Shown here one piece after another: positions 9,989 through 21,900 of a stretch of 26,542 bases of DNA (positions within the stretch are counted from its first letter, which is position 1; every line of letters begins with the position of its first letter). Made by a program: the position numbers and the translations under genes. The notes below the pieces were generated by a model. It did no database searches, was not told where the DNA came from, and saw only the letters and a list, made by a program, of their open reading frames with translations. This DNA comes from Apostichopus californicus (lineage: Eukaryota; Echinodermata; Holothuroidea; Aspidochirotida; Stichopodidae): NCBI GenBank assembly GCA_020650975.1, contig JAIPMN010001089.1:1-26542 (forward strand). The letters run 5' to 3'.

Positions 9989-12900
9989 CTACGAAGCAAA
10001 ATTTTTCAAATTTTCCTTCAAACTTTTGAAATAATGAGTCTCACTTGACAATAATGAAGTTACCTATATTTTCGATCAATAACAATCCTGTTTTGATAAA
10101 GAATCCTGTAAGTGTGGTTCAAAATACTTAACAACTACTGATAAAACCCAGCACACTGTTTAAAGGGTGTGAAGACTCGTGTACAAAGAATCGTCTCATG
10201 CCGGTAATCTGACCTAGTTTCGAATGAGGTGTAACAGAAGTGTTAGATACCACCATCAATCCCAGAAAATACGCACACAGCTTGCTACCGTCAGTAAATA
10301 AACACTAGTGTACAGTCAATACATACAGCAGCTACGGTCAATACCCACAACACAGTGTACATAGCAGCTTGGACATCTCAGGTCTAGATCAAAATAACAA
10401 GGTATCACGTTTCATTACTGTCTGCATTTTGTAGTGACAAGAAGAAAACTTCACTTGCAAGCAATGGAAAGTTAACTTTTTCAGTGCGTGGCATGCAGTT
10501 TGGGCCTTTAAGATCATCAATACCATTCCCAACATTTTAGCAGGCTAAAAATTGCTAGAAATTTTCAAAGTTTTCAAGAGTACTTTTCCTGGTGGTTCTG
10601 CATCTCCAATTTACTTCTAGACATTGAGGAGATAATTAAACGTTTCAGTGAAGAAAAAAATACTTTCTTCGTGGTAGTAAAACGCTTCTTGAAGTTGAAG
10701 AATGAGTGACCATTCATGGACTTTCTAGCATATTTGGGGCCAATCCTGATGGCCTTTTTTAAAAACATAAATAATCACTTAATGCTCACACTCTGTAAGC
10801 CAAGTACATTGTGTGGTAATATTATCCCACAAAATCTATTTCAAAATATCAGATGGGAGAATGCTATGGTCGAGTGGATAAAGGTAGTGGCGTTGGACAC
10901 GATGAAACCTAACACGTTAGTTTCTGTGGGTTCGAACTTAAGTCAGCTACAGGAGGGTCCATTTTCATCCAGGAGTGATACACGACTTTGTATCTGAAAT
11001 GATCGATGCTTTTTTGGTAGAAATAAATCCAAAGGAGGTATAAATTCCGACCCGGAGAGCCCACCCGTCTGAAGCATATCAAAGCTACAATCTATGCAGC
11101 TGCTGACCCTGTCATGCAGGTGTGAGAATTTGCTTCGTGTCATGAGAGCGTGGTGGCCAATTGGCTAAGGCGTCTGACTCGTGATCCAAGGATTGCTGGT
11201 TCGATTCATGCCTAGTTCATTACGTTGTGTCCTTGGGCAACATGCTTTATCTCACTTGCCTCTCCCCCCCCAGGGGTTAAATGGGTACCTGTGAGGTAAC
11301 TTGTCATTGGGCACAGTATACAACTGCAGCCGACTGGAGGGATTGTCTCTGGGACAGGTTATCATATGACCAGGGGTAATATAACATCTGTAAAGCACTT
11401 TGAGACTTATCGCTGGTGTAAAGCGCTATATAAAAATCAAATATTATTATTATTATGAAACAAACTAGCTGGTTATGCTATTGGATGCTGACCTTGGTGT
11501 TAAGAGGAGTGACATCTGTTCCATCATGGCTTCTCTTTCTTCTTGATCGAGAGTACTCTCAGGAGTCGATCCTACGGACTCGTCTACTCCGAGGTTCCCT
11601 GCAGCGATTGCCTGAATATGGTGAAGAGTACAACAAGGTTACTATGACAATACACTCCTCCACGATTATTAACTTTGCTATAGAAATGCATTTCAAATCT
11701 CTTCAGTCTCCCCGGTAAACCTGCTTACCATTGGAATTTATCTTTACTTAACTGTTGGTTACACCGGGGATGGGTTAACATCTGTCCACAAACACCCACG
11801 TGATAGCATATATGAAATTACTACAGTTAAATAAATTGATGTGAACTGCGACTTACAACCATGCAATCATTATTTACCAATTCAATAACTGGTATACTCA
11901 ATAGAACATCATGAGAAGCTTATATGCAAACTGCATACAACATACCAGATGTCTGCAAACAAATATTTAAATAACCCATCACTTGTTAGTTATTGAAAAT
12001 GTCTACATTATCACACAGAATATCCCATACAATAGAGAGACTGTGAAACGGTTGCGTGGAGTCAGATGAATGAGGACTGCGGTATGAACCGAGACCATTG
12101 AAAATGTCTACATTATCACACAGAATATCTCATACAATAGAGAGACGGTGAACGGTTGCGTGGAGTCAGAGGAATGAGGACTCAGGTAAACCGAGACTAT
12201 TGAAAATGTCTACATTATCACACAGAATATCCCATACAACAAAGAGACGGTGAAACGGTTGCGTGGAGTCAGAGGAATGAGGACTCAGGTAAACCGAGAC
12301 CATTGAAAATGTCTACATTATCACACAGAATATCCCATACAATAGAGAGACGGTGAAACGGTTGCGTGGAGTCAGAGGAATGAGGACTCAGGTAAACCGA
12401 GACCATTGAAAATGTCTACATTATGACACAGAATATCCCATACAATAGAGAGACGGTGAAACGGTTGCGTGGAGTCAGATAAATGAGGGCCGCGGTAAAC
12501 TGAGACTATTGAAAATGTCTACATTATGACACAGAATATCCCATACAATAGAGAGACGGTGAAACGGTTGCGTGGAGTCGGATGAATGAGGACTGCGGTA
12601 AACCGAGACTATTAGAAATGTCTACATTATGACACAGAATAAGTACACTGGGTTTAATTACAATATACAAATTCACAAATAGATATCATGAATCTAAATC
12701 AGTACATAATCAGTTAAATTGATATATAAGGATATAAAACCAATTAGTAGCAAATAAACAAATGCAAAAAAAAAACAAACGTGACAGTGAAGCATCGTCA
12801 TACTCACAGTTATATCATGCTGGACTGCAAAAGCCACACGGATATTATCATTCTAAAATCAAATGGAGAGCAGAAATCGACATGCATTTAGAGGGCGACA

Positions 12901-15900
12901 AACAAATCTACGTCGGTATGCACACTACCCAATCATGAGTAGCCCCATTATGGTATGGTGCTCTGACATTACACTGCTGTTAATTATAAGCAAGACAGTA
13001 AAGGTTAAAACAGCAGCAGGAACAGCAAGTAATTTTAAAATGAGGTTACTAAAATTTCACGAGAAACATTCCATGCCTGCTTAATTGGAGAACAGCAACA
13101 AAATGCAACTAGTTATAGCGGAAGCATAACTTCTTCTTGATACATAAACCGTACTGTTAAAACTTTCTTGATTTAATGTCCGAAGACATCAAAATAAACA
13201 CAAGCACTTAACTGATTTAATACTGTAAACTAATTTCATAGCAGACATACTGTGGATTAACTGAGCTTTGCAAATGGTTGAGGAATTTGTTATTGTTAGT
13301 AACAGGGGGAGGGGGAATTAACAGCTTATTGCACCGTCTGTCTAAGAAGTAATACTTCATACAATTCATACATTGCTTCTTGGTTTCAGAAAATTTCCAT
13401 CCATGTCATAATCACTATGACAACCAGTACTATGTTTTACTTCTAAGCTTGACACAGACTTTCGAGAACTCAAACAAATACAATGCAATAGGGCCCACCA
13501 GCCACGCCCAAAATCAACAAAGGGGTGCTGTCTAGCTTTGCCAAATTTGGCAAGTTGCAGCCTCTGACTGCATATCAGAGTTGACTATTAGTGGTATAAA
13601 CAATTTCGTTCATCATTATTAAAGAAGAGATCTTTTGCAACACTTTTTAAGTTTCAAGTCGAACTTATTGTTTTTTAGCACTTAAACTGGTATTTTCTTT
13701 AAACGCCCTTTTTTGGCGTTCCCCCAAACGGCACAAGCGAAACGGGCTCTCATGCGATCATGCTACTTTTGATTCAGAGATCTGTAAAAACAGTACAGAT
13801 TACCCACATTGACTCTGATATAATAGCGCCCCCTGTACAAAGTAAAGATTACCCACATTGGTTCTGATGTAATAGCACCCTCTGTCCAAATGCTGGAGAG
13901 CCAATTATACAGATTTATTATTAAGAAATACATGCATGAGTGTGAGTTTTACTTAACAACTATATGGTAATGGTAATGCAAAAAATTTGTTGGAGTATAA
14001 CTGTACCTATACCCCACTAACAAACACATGTAGACATTAATGATGTAATAGGAATGTGTCCAATATTGTAGGTAAAGTATTTATACTGCAAAAAAAAACT
14101 ACTTTTCAAGCCATGCGTTTATGGAAGGTTACATGCACAAAGTTTATTTGGAACTCAAAGAAAATCAATTAAAAAATCAATTAAAAAGTAAAAAAAAATA
14201 AAAAAAGACAACTTACCGCTCTCTTTGCCCTCATTCTCGCCGCTTGAGCGGGATGATTGAAGCGAAACATGTTTGTTCTTCCAACCAAAATAACAGCACC
14301 TGACCATGAAACAATAAAAGGGGTGTTTAAAACCTCACAATATTCTCTTCTCTGATTAACTCATCATATCCCCATTTCATCATCCATAGCCAATGATTAA
14401 GATAATTAGTCTACTTGTTAGTTCTATTTGGGCATTGTCCATCCATTTTGTTGAAACATCCTATCACAACTAGGCTCTAAGATATGGAACTAATCAAAGT
14501 ATTACATAAGCCACATTTTTCCTTCCGATCGTTCGATGAAATTTCGTAAGTTGAGTTGATTTTACGGTTGGAATAATGGAATGATTGATCCAAGATAAAC
14601 AGTGTGATCTGATCTCCCTGCTGTACATTGACTAAATGCTATTCTGCATCTTAAATTAAACTCTTTATTTCGAACAATTCATTGTTCATTTAGATGGTCC
14701 ATTTTAGCTGCCTCTCCAATTTACCTGTCTATCCATCTGTCTGTTTTAAATGTGTCTTTATGTCTGTTTACACTTCAGTTAGCCTCGGAAGAAAGATCCT
14801 GCTAGGATGGAAACTTGGAAGCCCTGAAACTTTTACATACACCTCCAAAGTCCTTTTGTAGATTTTGCAGTATTCTAACAAGTTTTCCCCCCTCTTCCAC
14901 AGGAATAAACTGATAAGATATGATTTCACCCAAATGCACCACACACATAAAAGTACACGCAAGCTTGCTTACAGTACACAGACTATTAACTGCAGATTGA
15001 AACCAAAAGCCTTCCTCATAAGTCTAATTAAAGTCTTCACTGTGTGTGACACAACAATAGTCTAAGCTGAATATATCTGTTGTTGTCACGTTTCAATCTT
15101 CCTCTTGCTAGTTGATTTCAGAAGCATACATACATATTTGATAATTACAAACTCCAAACTGTGGACATCTTAAAATGTGTAACCCATCATTTATACAAAG
15201 GGACGTACGCTGTCGTAGCAGTTAGTATTGAAACAGCCTTTTCATTCACCGCGGTCATAAATCGAAAGCATCAATCATATATATTTGAATAGACAATGCA
15301 AAGTAATTGAATCTGCACGGTTGGAAATTTTCTCATTTCCTTTCACAATCAAAATGCAGCATTGGAAATTTAAGGCAGAGATGGGGCAGTGGACAAAAGA
15401 AAGAGTAAATTTGGTCGAGTCAATTATCATTTGGATAAAAGCAATGAGAAATGTGAGGCAACCAGAGGGAGATGATACAAGTATAGTTAAACCTGGATTA
15501 TTATCTGTTCCTCGTTTATGCATATACCAGATTAACCGGATCCACACTTTAACAATTGCATAGCACAGGATTCCATCCTATAGTACAGCAGTTCAAATAC
15601 TTGATTTAACCAATGAAACATGTTTTCTTATCATAACTACAGGTTAACTTTACCACACTTCTTCCTGTACAATATTTCATATTATGTACTACCTTAAGAC
15701 AGTTCCATTTGCCAAACTTTAGTATCCAGAACTTTTTCCTGTCCAGACAACCTCCTGTCCAAAGCTATCCACAAAGCTAAAAGTTTTACTGTAATTTTTT
15801 ATTTTATTCTGGGTAATTTGAGCCATTTTAGAAGTTTAATAAATTAATATGTATGGAAAGATTTTATCAACCAGATTATTTTCAATATATGGACAGTCTC

Positions 15901-18900
15901 CAGTTCCAAGGTGTTGAGAAAAAAATCACCATAACAGTATGCAGGCTAACGTTGGCTAGTTTTAGAAATATTTTTCAGGAAAGTTGAAAAAGTCTCCAGT
16001 TGAAGCAGGAAGGAAGTTTCTTTTTTCTCACCATTTCACATTGATTAACATATTTACTTCTATGTTTGTAAATTTGAAAATAAAAGCATCATTTTATTAT
16101 GGAAACATTGACATTGTCACAGTGACATGTTTATCAAATTAAAAAAACAAAACATATTTCCAGAATAATATTAATGACCTGAACTCACTGAGTTAAACAT
16201 TTGTCAGATTATTTATGAAGCATTAACAAAATGATTATTCGTTGGCTCATGACAATTTAATATTTTGCAAATAATCGATGATATAACATACTCCTTTCTA
16301 AGAACCATTAAAAGTTTCTCTGAGACATAGATAGTTTGACACACTTGATGACTGATCGATTGATCACTTCTGCATTTGGCGGATATGCAACATTTTTTTA
16401 AAATTTTTAAATGAAGAACCACTCATAGAAAAACTATTTTAACAGTCTTCATATCCTGTTATATCCCCAATTTACAATAAGTAGGAACCCCATGAACATG
16501 AACAAAATTCCTCATGTTATATAAAGTTCAATTCAAAGAAATTTGATAAGTAATCAATCCCTGTGTCCTCTTTGTCTTTTAAGTATGCATGACTCACTTC
16601 ATCAATAATTAGGAACTTCTATAAGTTTTGTCTCAAATGTTCTAAGGTTGTTTGTGTAAGATTCAATAAAGCAAATTGCTCTACGCTCTCAACCCCACCT
16701 TAAAATGTTTCCGTCACATAACCATGTTAAATTTAAATATACGTTATATCATGGTTTCCCACTGATTGACATTTTGAGATTGGGTGAGTAAACATTAGTT
16801 TTATGACTGTGATACTTTCAAGTCAAAGATGAAGACTTTCAAGTTTATCCAAGTTCCAAATTCATCCAAATAAGCCTAACTAAGGAGAGACAAAACTTGA
16901 CCTTTCAAAATCAGTTTTAATACTTTACCTTGTTTGAGTTGTACAGGTTCGTGGACATCGACACCGTTAACAGTGCAGAGAGCGTCTGCCATTGGATACA
17001 AGGTGACCACATCATTTTTACTCATAATTACCGCATGTTCTCTCTCCACGTCAGCAGATCTATTCAAAACTGTAGAGAATCCAAAAGACAAATATATATC
17101 ACCTTTACACACATTTCAATCTGGATTGATGGTAGAATGAGAAGGGGGGGGGGGGCAATGAACGGGGATCTGGTCAAGGAGGGCGCACTGTGTTAAAGGG
17201 TTACCATGGACATTACAGGCATGGTAGAACGTGGTGCTAAGGTTGTGAGGAGACAGGTAAGCGAGGAACAAAGTAAATACATGAATATCACCTTTACACA
17301 CATTTCAATCTGGATTGATGGTAGAATGATTGAGGAATGGAGGGCGCACAGTGTTAAGGGTTACCATGGACATTCTAGGCATGGTAGAACGGGTGCCAAG
17401 GTTGTGAGGAGACAGGAAAGCGAGGAGCGAAGTAAATACATGTATTTCACCTTTATACACATTTCAATCTGGATTGATTAATCTATAACGTAAATTGACT
17501 CATTATTAACAAATCTAATGGTCACACTTCCACACAGTGAGTTTCTCACATCTCAAGTGGTACAGGGCACAGCTTTGAAAGACTATAACTCCAGCATTAT
17601 GTCCGCAGAGTCTCCAGAGAGCTTCTCGGCCTTCATTTAAGATTATGATTTGTTACAATTGGTCCCTATGGGAAGGTCTTGAGAAACTTTGTCTCTGCCT
17701 AATACAATCATGGTCACATCATCACATGGTCACAGCCAAACTGTTCCAGGACAATCTAGGTTGAGGGTGCTCACATATCTTGAGATTTGTGTTCAAGCTC
17801 CATCTTGGATCCCACTTCTCAAATATTGAAAGAAAAATCTAATTTCTATGAGACAGCAGTATCTTAATGTTGAATTACAAAATATGACCACGGTAAAGTC
17901 AGTGTGTGCACAATGCTTTAAACTAGCTTTACTAACTATATTATTTTTTTAAACAAATTTGGAGACAACTTTGCAATATGTGCCACATATAACCCTGAAA
18001 GAGTGTAATAGCAATTATGAGCCACAGAAGCTTTTACGACATATATTTTAACATTCCACAAAGACTTAATTTAATAAACAAGTTTTGTTTTTTAAGACAG
18101 ATATTTCAAGGTCTTCAAGTATCTTTCTAATTTGATTTTGAGATGTTAATTAGAGTATTAAGGGTATAATGGAGAAACAGTAATACCAGATAAATACTTC
18201 TGGGCAGGTTGTAAATCAAAGTGTGCTGTCTATCTTTTCTACAATTTGATAATAAACTATGTTCTTATAACATAATTTTCCTCAGGCCAAGTTTCTGTCT
18301 TATCTCGGTCCTTGATAAATAAAACTGATTCACACTTACCAATATCCTGAGTTGTACTTGCATCGTCCCTGCCGATTCTCGTGCACCCATCCTAGAAAAT
18401 AGTTGAGAGTATAAAAAGATATTGTGACCTTCTCAACAACAAGGTTACAATCATTTAGCAGCGTTGGACCAACGACAAAACCTTTCATTTCCATCATATT
18501 GATCGAAAACTAAACTAAACATTCATTAAAATTTGAAATTGAAATGAGTAAGTTGGGGCTTAACTAGTACACATTAGTTAAAGGTTACCATTGGCCATAA
18601 CTATTGTTTACAAAGTAATTAAAGAATAAAACGAGGTGAAATCTTGATCATTTGACTTGTGTAATATCAACAAATCACTGATTCAAAGATCACTATGAGG
18701 GTTTTTTTCAATGCTTTATGCGTAACATGTGAAACACACGGAATCAGAAACATATGAAGAGATGAAATAGCAATGATACAGAGATATAACTAAACAATTG
18801 CACAAGCTGAGATTAAAAGCAAAATCATTCCAACTGCAGTCTCTCTTTACTCCCCCTATCCCAGTACCAACACCCCCTCCCCCCTCTTCCCCTTCTCTCC

Positions 18901-21900
18901 AATTACTTCATGTGAGAAAGCATTTCTTCAAAGTTTTAAAATTTCAATAACATTAAACAATCAATACAAACATGAAATTGACTTCCTTTTTTTTAATTTG
19001 GGTAAACAAAAATGGCCCAGCTAAAAAAAAACTGTAATCAAATTTTTTCAGAAAATGATGGGGAAAAAAAAGGGAAAAACAAATCAGTTTCATCCTTTCT
19101 TTTAAATAGCAATTGAAACCTTCTGCTGTAACTCACCTGTAAGTGGTAGAGGATGATGCCTGTACTGAGATCATCATTGAGACCTATAAGATGAGGCACA
19201 TCTGACTCCACCACTACCCCTAAACTCTCTCTCCTGATCCCTACATTGCACTCCTAAAGGTGATGAAAAAAGGAGGGAAAAGGACTGTTTTAATCCAAAG
19301 TTTATACACCACTCACATCAACTAAAGTAAAAAGTAAAGATACTTATCATATATCTACCACACAAAACCATTCTGTATATACTGCATAGTAAAATGTACA
19401 CTGAAGCTCAAATTTATTGGCTAGCTCTAAAATATGCTAGAAAGTTGAATAATGGTAAGTCATCTTTCCTCAAGCATCTTACTGCTACCATCAAGGTATT
19501 TGACCTCATTCCTGAATTTGTACTGGTATACAAAGAAATATTTGATAATACTATAGCAGCTAATGCAAAATTATGCACTCAGAGGTGTAGTTGTGCTTAG
19601 AGCAGTGCACTGTACAGAGCAAGGGAATTCTACATGTTCTTGTATTCGAATTCATGCTGTTGTACTCTGACTCATGCTGTTGTATTTGTATTCATGTTGT
19701 TGTACTCATTCTCATGCTGTTGTACTCTTACTAATGCTGTTTTACTCATACTCATGCTGTTGTACTTGGACTCATGCTGTTGTACATGCTGTTGTACTCG
19801 TACTCATGATGTTGTAATCTTACTCATACTGTTATACTTTTACTCATGCTATGTTGTCGTACTCTTTCTAATGTTGTTGTACTCTTACTCATGCTGTTGT
19901 ACTCGTACTCATGCTGTTGTGCTCTTACTCATGCTGTTCTAATCTTATTCATGTTGTTGGTATTCCTGATCATTCTGTTGTACTCTTACTCATGCTTTTG
20001 TACTCTTACTCATGTTGTTGTACCCCTACTCATGCTGTTGTACTCTTACTCATACTGTACTATTACTCATTCTAATGTTCTCTGACTCATGCTGTTGTAC
20101 TCTTACTCATGCTGTTGTACTCATACTCATGCTGTTGTACTCCTACCCATGTTGTTGTACTCTGACTCTTGCTGTTTTACTCCTACTCATCTGTTGTACT
20201 CATACTCACTCATACTACAGGACTCCTTGTTATTTATCATTTATTATTTATTCTGCACGATCAGCTTCATCCCGGCAGATTGTCCCTTGAAAGTATTTTA
20301 AACTGATACTGACAATAAATTCCTAATTCCACATTAACTTGAACCGGAAAATGTGAACAACATATATGCACAATTGAATACAACTCTTTGTTTACTATGA
20401 AACCCTGGGAATTAATGTTGTGTTTGTTCGTTTGGGGGTGCTTTTTCTGTCCTCGACGAAATAACTAACTAATAAAGTAGACTTAGAATCCGTCTTGATT
20501 GTTATAACTCTGATTTATTTTCTCTTCTTTTCTTACCACTTACAAGCACACTTCTTCTTCTAAACCCCTACTTTCCACTCCCGGAAACCCGTCACGTAAT
20601 ACATGCATATGATTGGACAATGATTATCACATGAGTAGGGAAATACCCTTTACGTAATTATCTCTGAACTTTTGACATCACTATACGACATTAATTACAT
20701 TAACTTAATTAATAATAAAAGACATAATAAGTTCCAATTAAGATATGAAGAGAAGTTGTAATTCAACATTTAAGGATCATACCTGCATGATTTGTGCTAC
20801 ATCTTTCCACTTGTCAACCCAGGCTTCCGTTAATTGGTCTACCTTGACTTCATTCTCTTGTAACATTTCGTTAATGGAATGATCTTGACACAACGATGCC
20901 GACGAGCTTCCCTGCAAGGACGAAATACACACATAGAGTAAAACTGGTAACAGTTTTAATGTGGTTATTCCTGCACTTTCTTAAGCTTGTCTTAAGCTTC
21001 CTACCAAATAGCCCATATTTCAACTAGCGAAAAAAATTTACACAATTTTTTATCACCACTGTCTCCAATCTGAATCTGTTGCTGTGAAGGCTGATTACAG
21101 GGTTTTGCTCATTCAATCTCTCTCTCATACAGAGAGAGACTGTATGAATCATTGACTCACACAATCATTATCACACCCATGTGGCAACACCCATAAAATG
21201 CCCAAAAAAGGAGGAAAGTCCAAATCAAATTAATCAACTCCCAGAAAATCTAGAGTTGACTTTATGTAAGTGATTCTATCTTTTTATTTCTCTCTTCCAA
21301 AACAAATTCTTGAAAGTGGAACAGTCGGTTGGCAAGCGACACTAGATTATACGGCTTTCAACTGCATCGAAACAATGGGAGCATAGATGTGTTATCAACA
21401 ACACTTGATGGATGAGATGATTTAATCCCAAACCATGGATGCTCTTACGATAAACCATATATTCCTGTGAGGGCAGCAAGTATGAATATTACTAGGAAGA
21501 CATCATGCATTAAAAAAGAATATATTCGGTAACATTTATGATTTAAAAAAATTCATGTCACTAAAACCTCATTATTTGTAAGATCAGATGTAAAACATTC
21601 TTATCTTTCTATTTTACTTCCGAGAACATTTCTCGTGAGAAGCTTAGCTTTGTTTCCATTTTCAGAGGACCAAGAGAACTTAATGGTATATACTGACATG
21701 TACTGTAATGTCTTAGACTGAACTTTTTGAAAGTTTTCAAACAATTTTGCATAATTTACATCACTGAATATACATCATGTGTTCCTGTTTACACTGTGAT
21801 TGTTGTACATATATATCTTTGCATTCGTGACAGAGAGGCAAACCCTTATTCTAGTGTTACTAGTCAGAATACCTAACAGTTAAACACAAACTGAAGAATA

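Larger units (their letters stand above)
9989..11492 (-). other. Intron between the two linker exons, largely SINE-like
   Basis: About 1.5 kb. The part 10866-11456 carries two tRNA-like heads and a (ATT)n tail; see separate entries. The part 9989-10860 is AT-rich with no recognised element. Confidence 0.55.

Noticed and set aside
10574-10768. A 64-codon minus-strand frame, lysine- and serine-rich, on the kinesin strand.
   Set aside because: No convincing splice sites in the right phase; the basic composition reflects the A-rich sequence.
11455-11718. An 87-codon plus-strand frame.
   Set aside because: It lies mostly antisense to a better-supported minus-strand exon and starts in the tail of a SINE.
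12808-12825. A shorter exon using the internal acceptor ttttgcag before tccagcatg.
   Set aside because: It would be about 17 bases long and break the phase.
15285-15563. A 92-codon plus-strand frame and a 90-codon antisense frame.
   Set aside because: No recognised family, no splice context, and located inside a kinesin intron; lengths like this occur by chance.
15482-15794. A pair of ends resembling a pogo/Tigger-type MITE (tatagttaaacct on the left, aggttttactgta-like inverse on the right).
   Set aside because: Only about 10 of 13 end bases agree and TA flanks are uninformative in AT-rich DNA.
19394-19600. A 68-codon plus-strand frame just before the minisatellite.
   Set aside because: No recognised motif and opposite in strand to the gene; no transcription evidence.
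20416-20720. A stretch resembling a retroelement LTR (aataaagtagac, pyrimidine-rich section).
   Set aside because: No terminal repeats, boundaries or target duplication could be identified.
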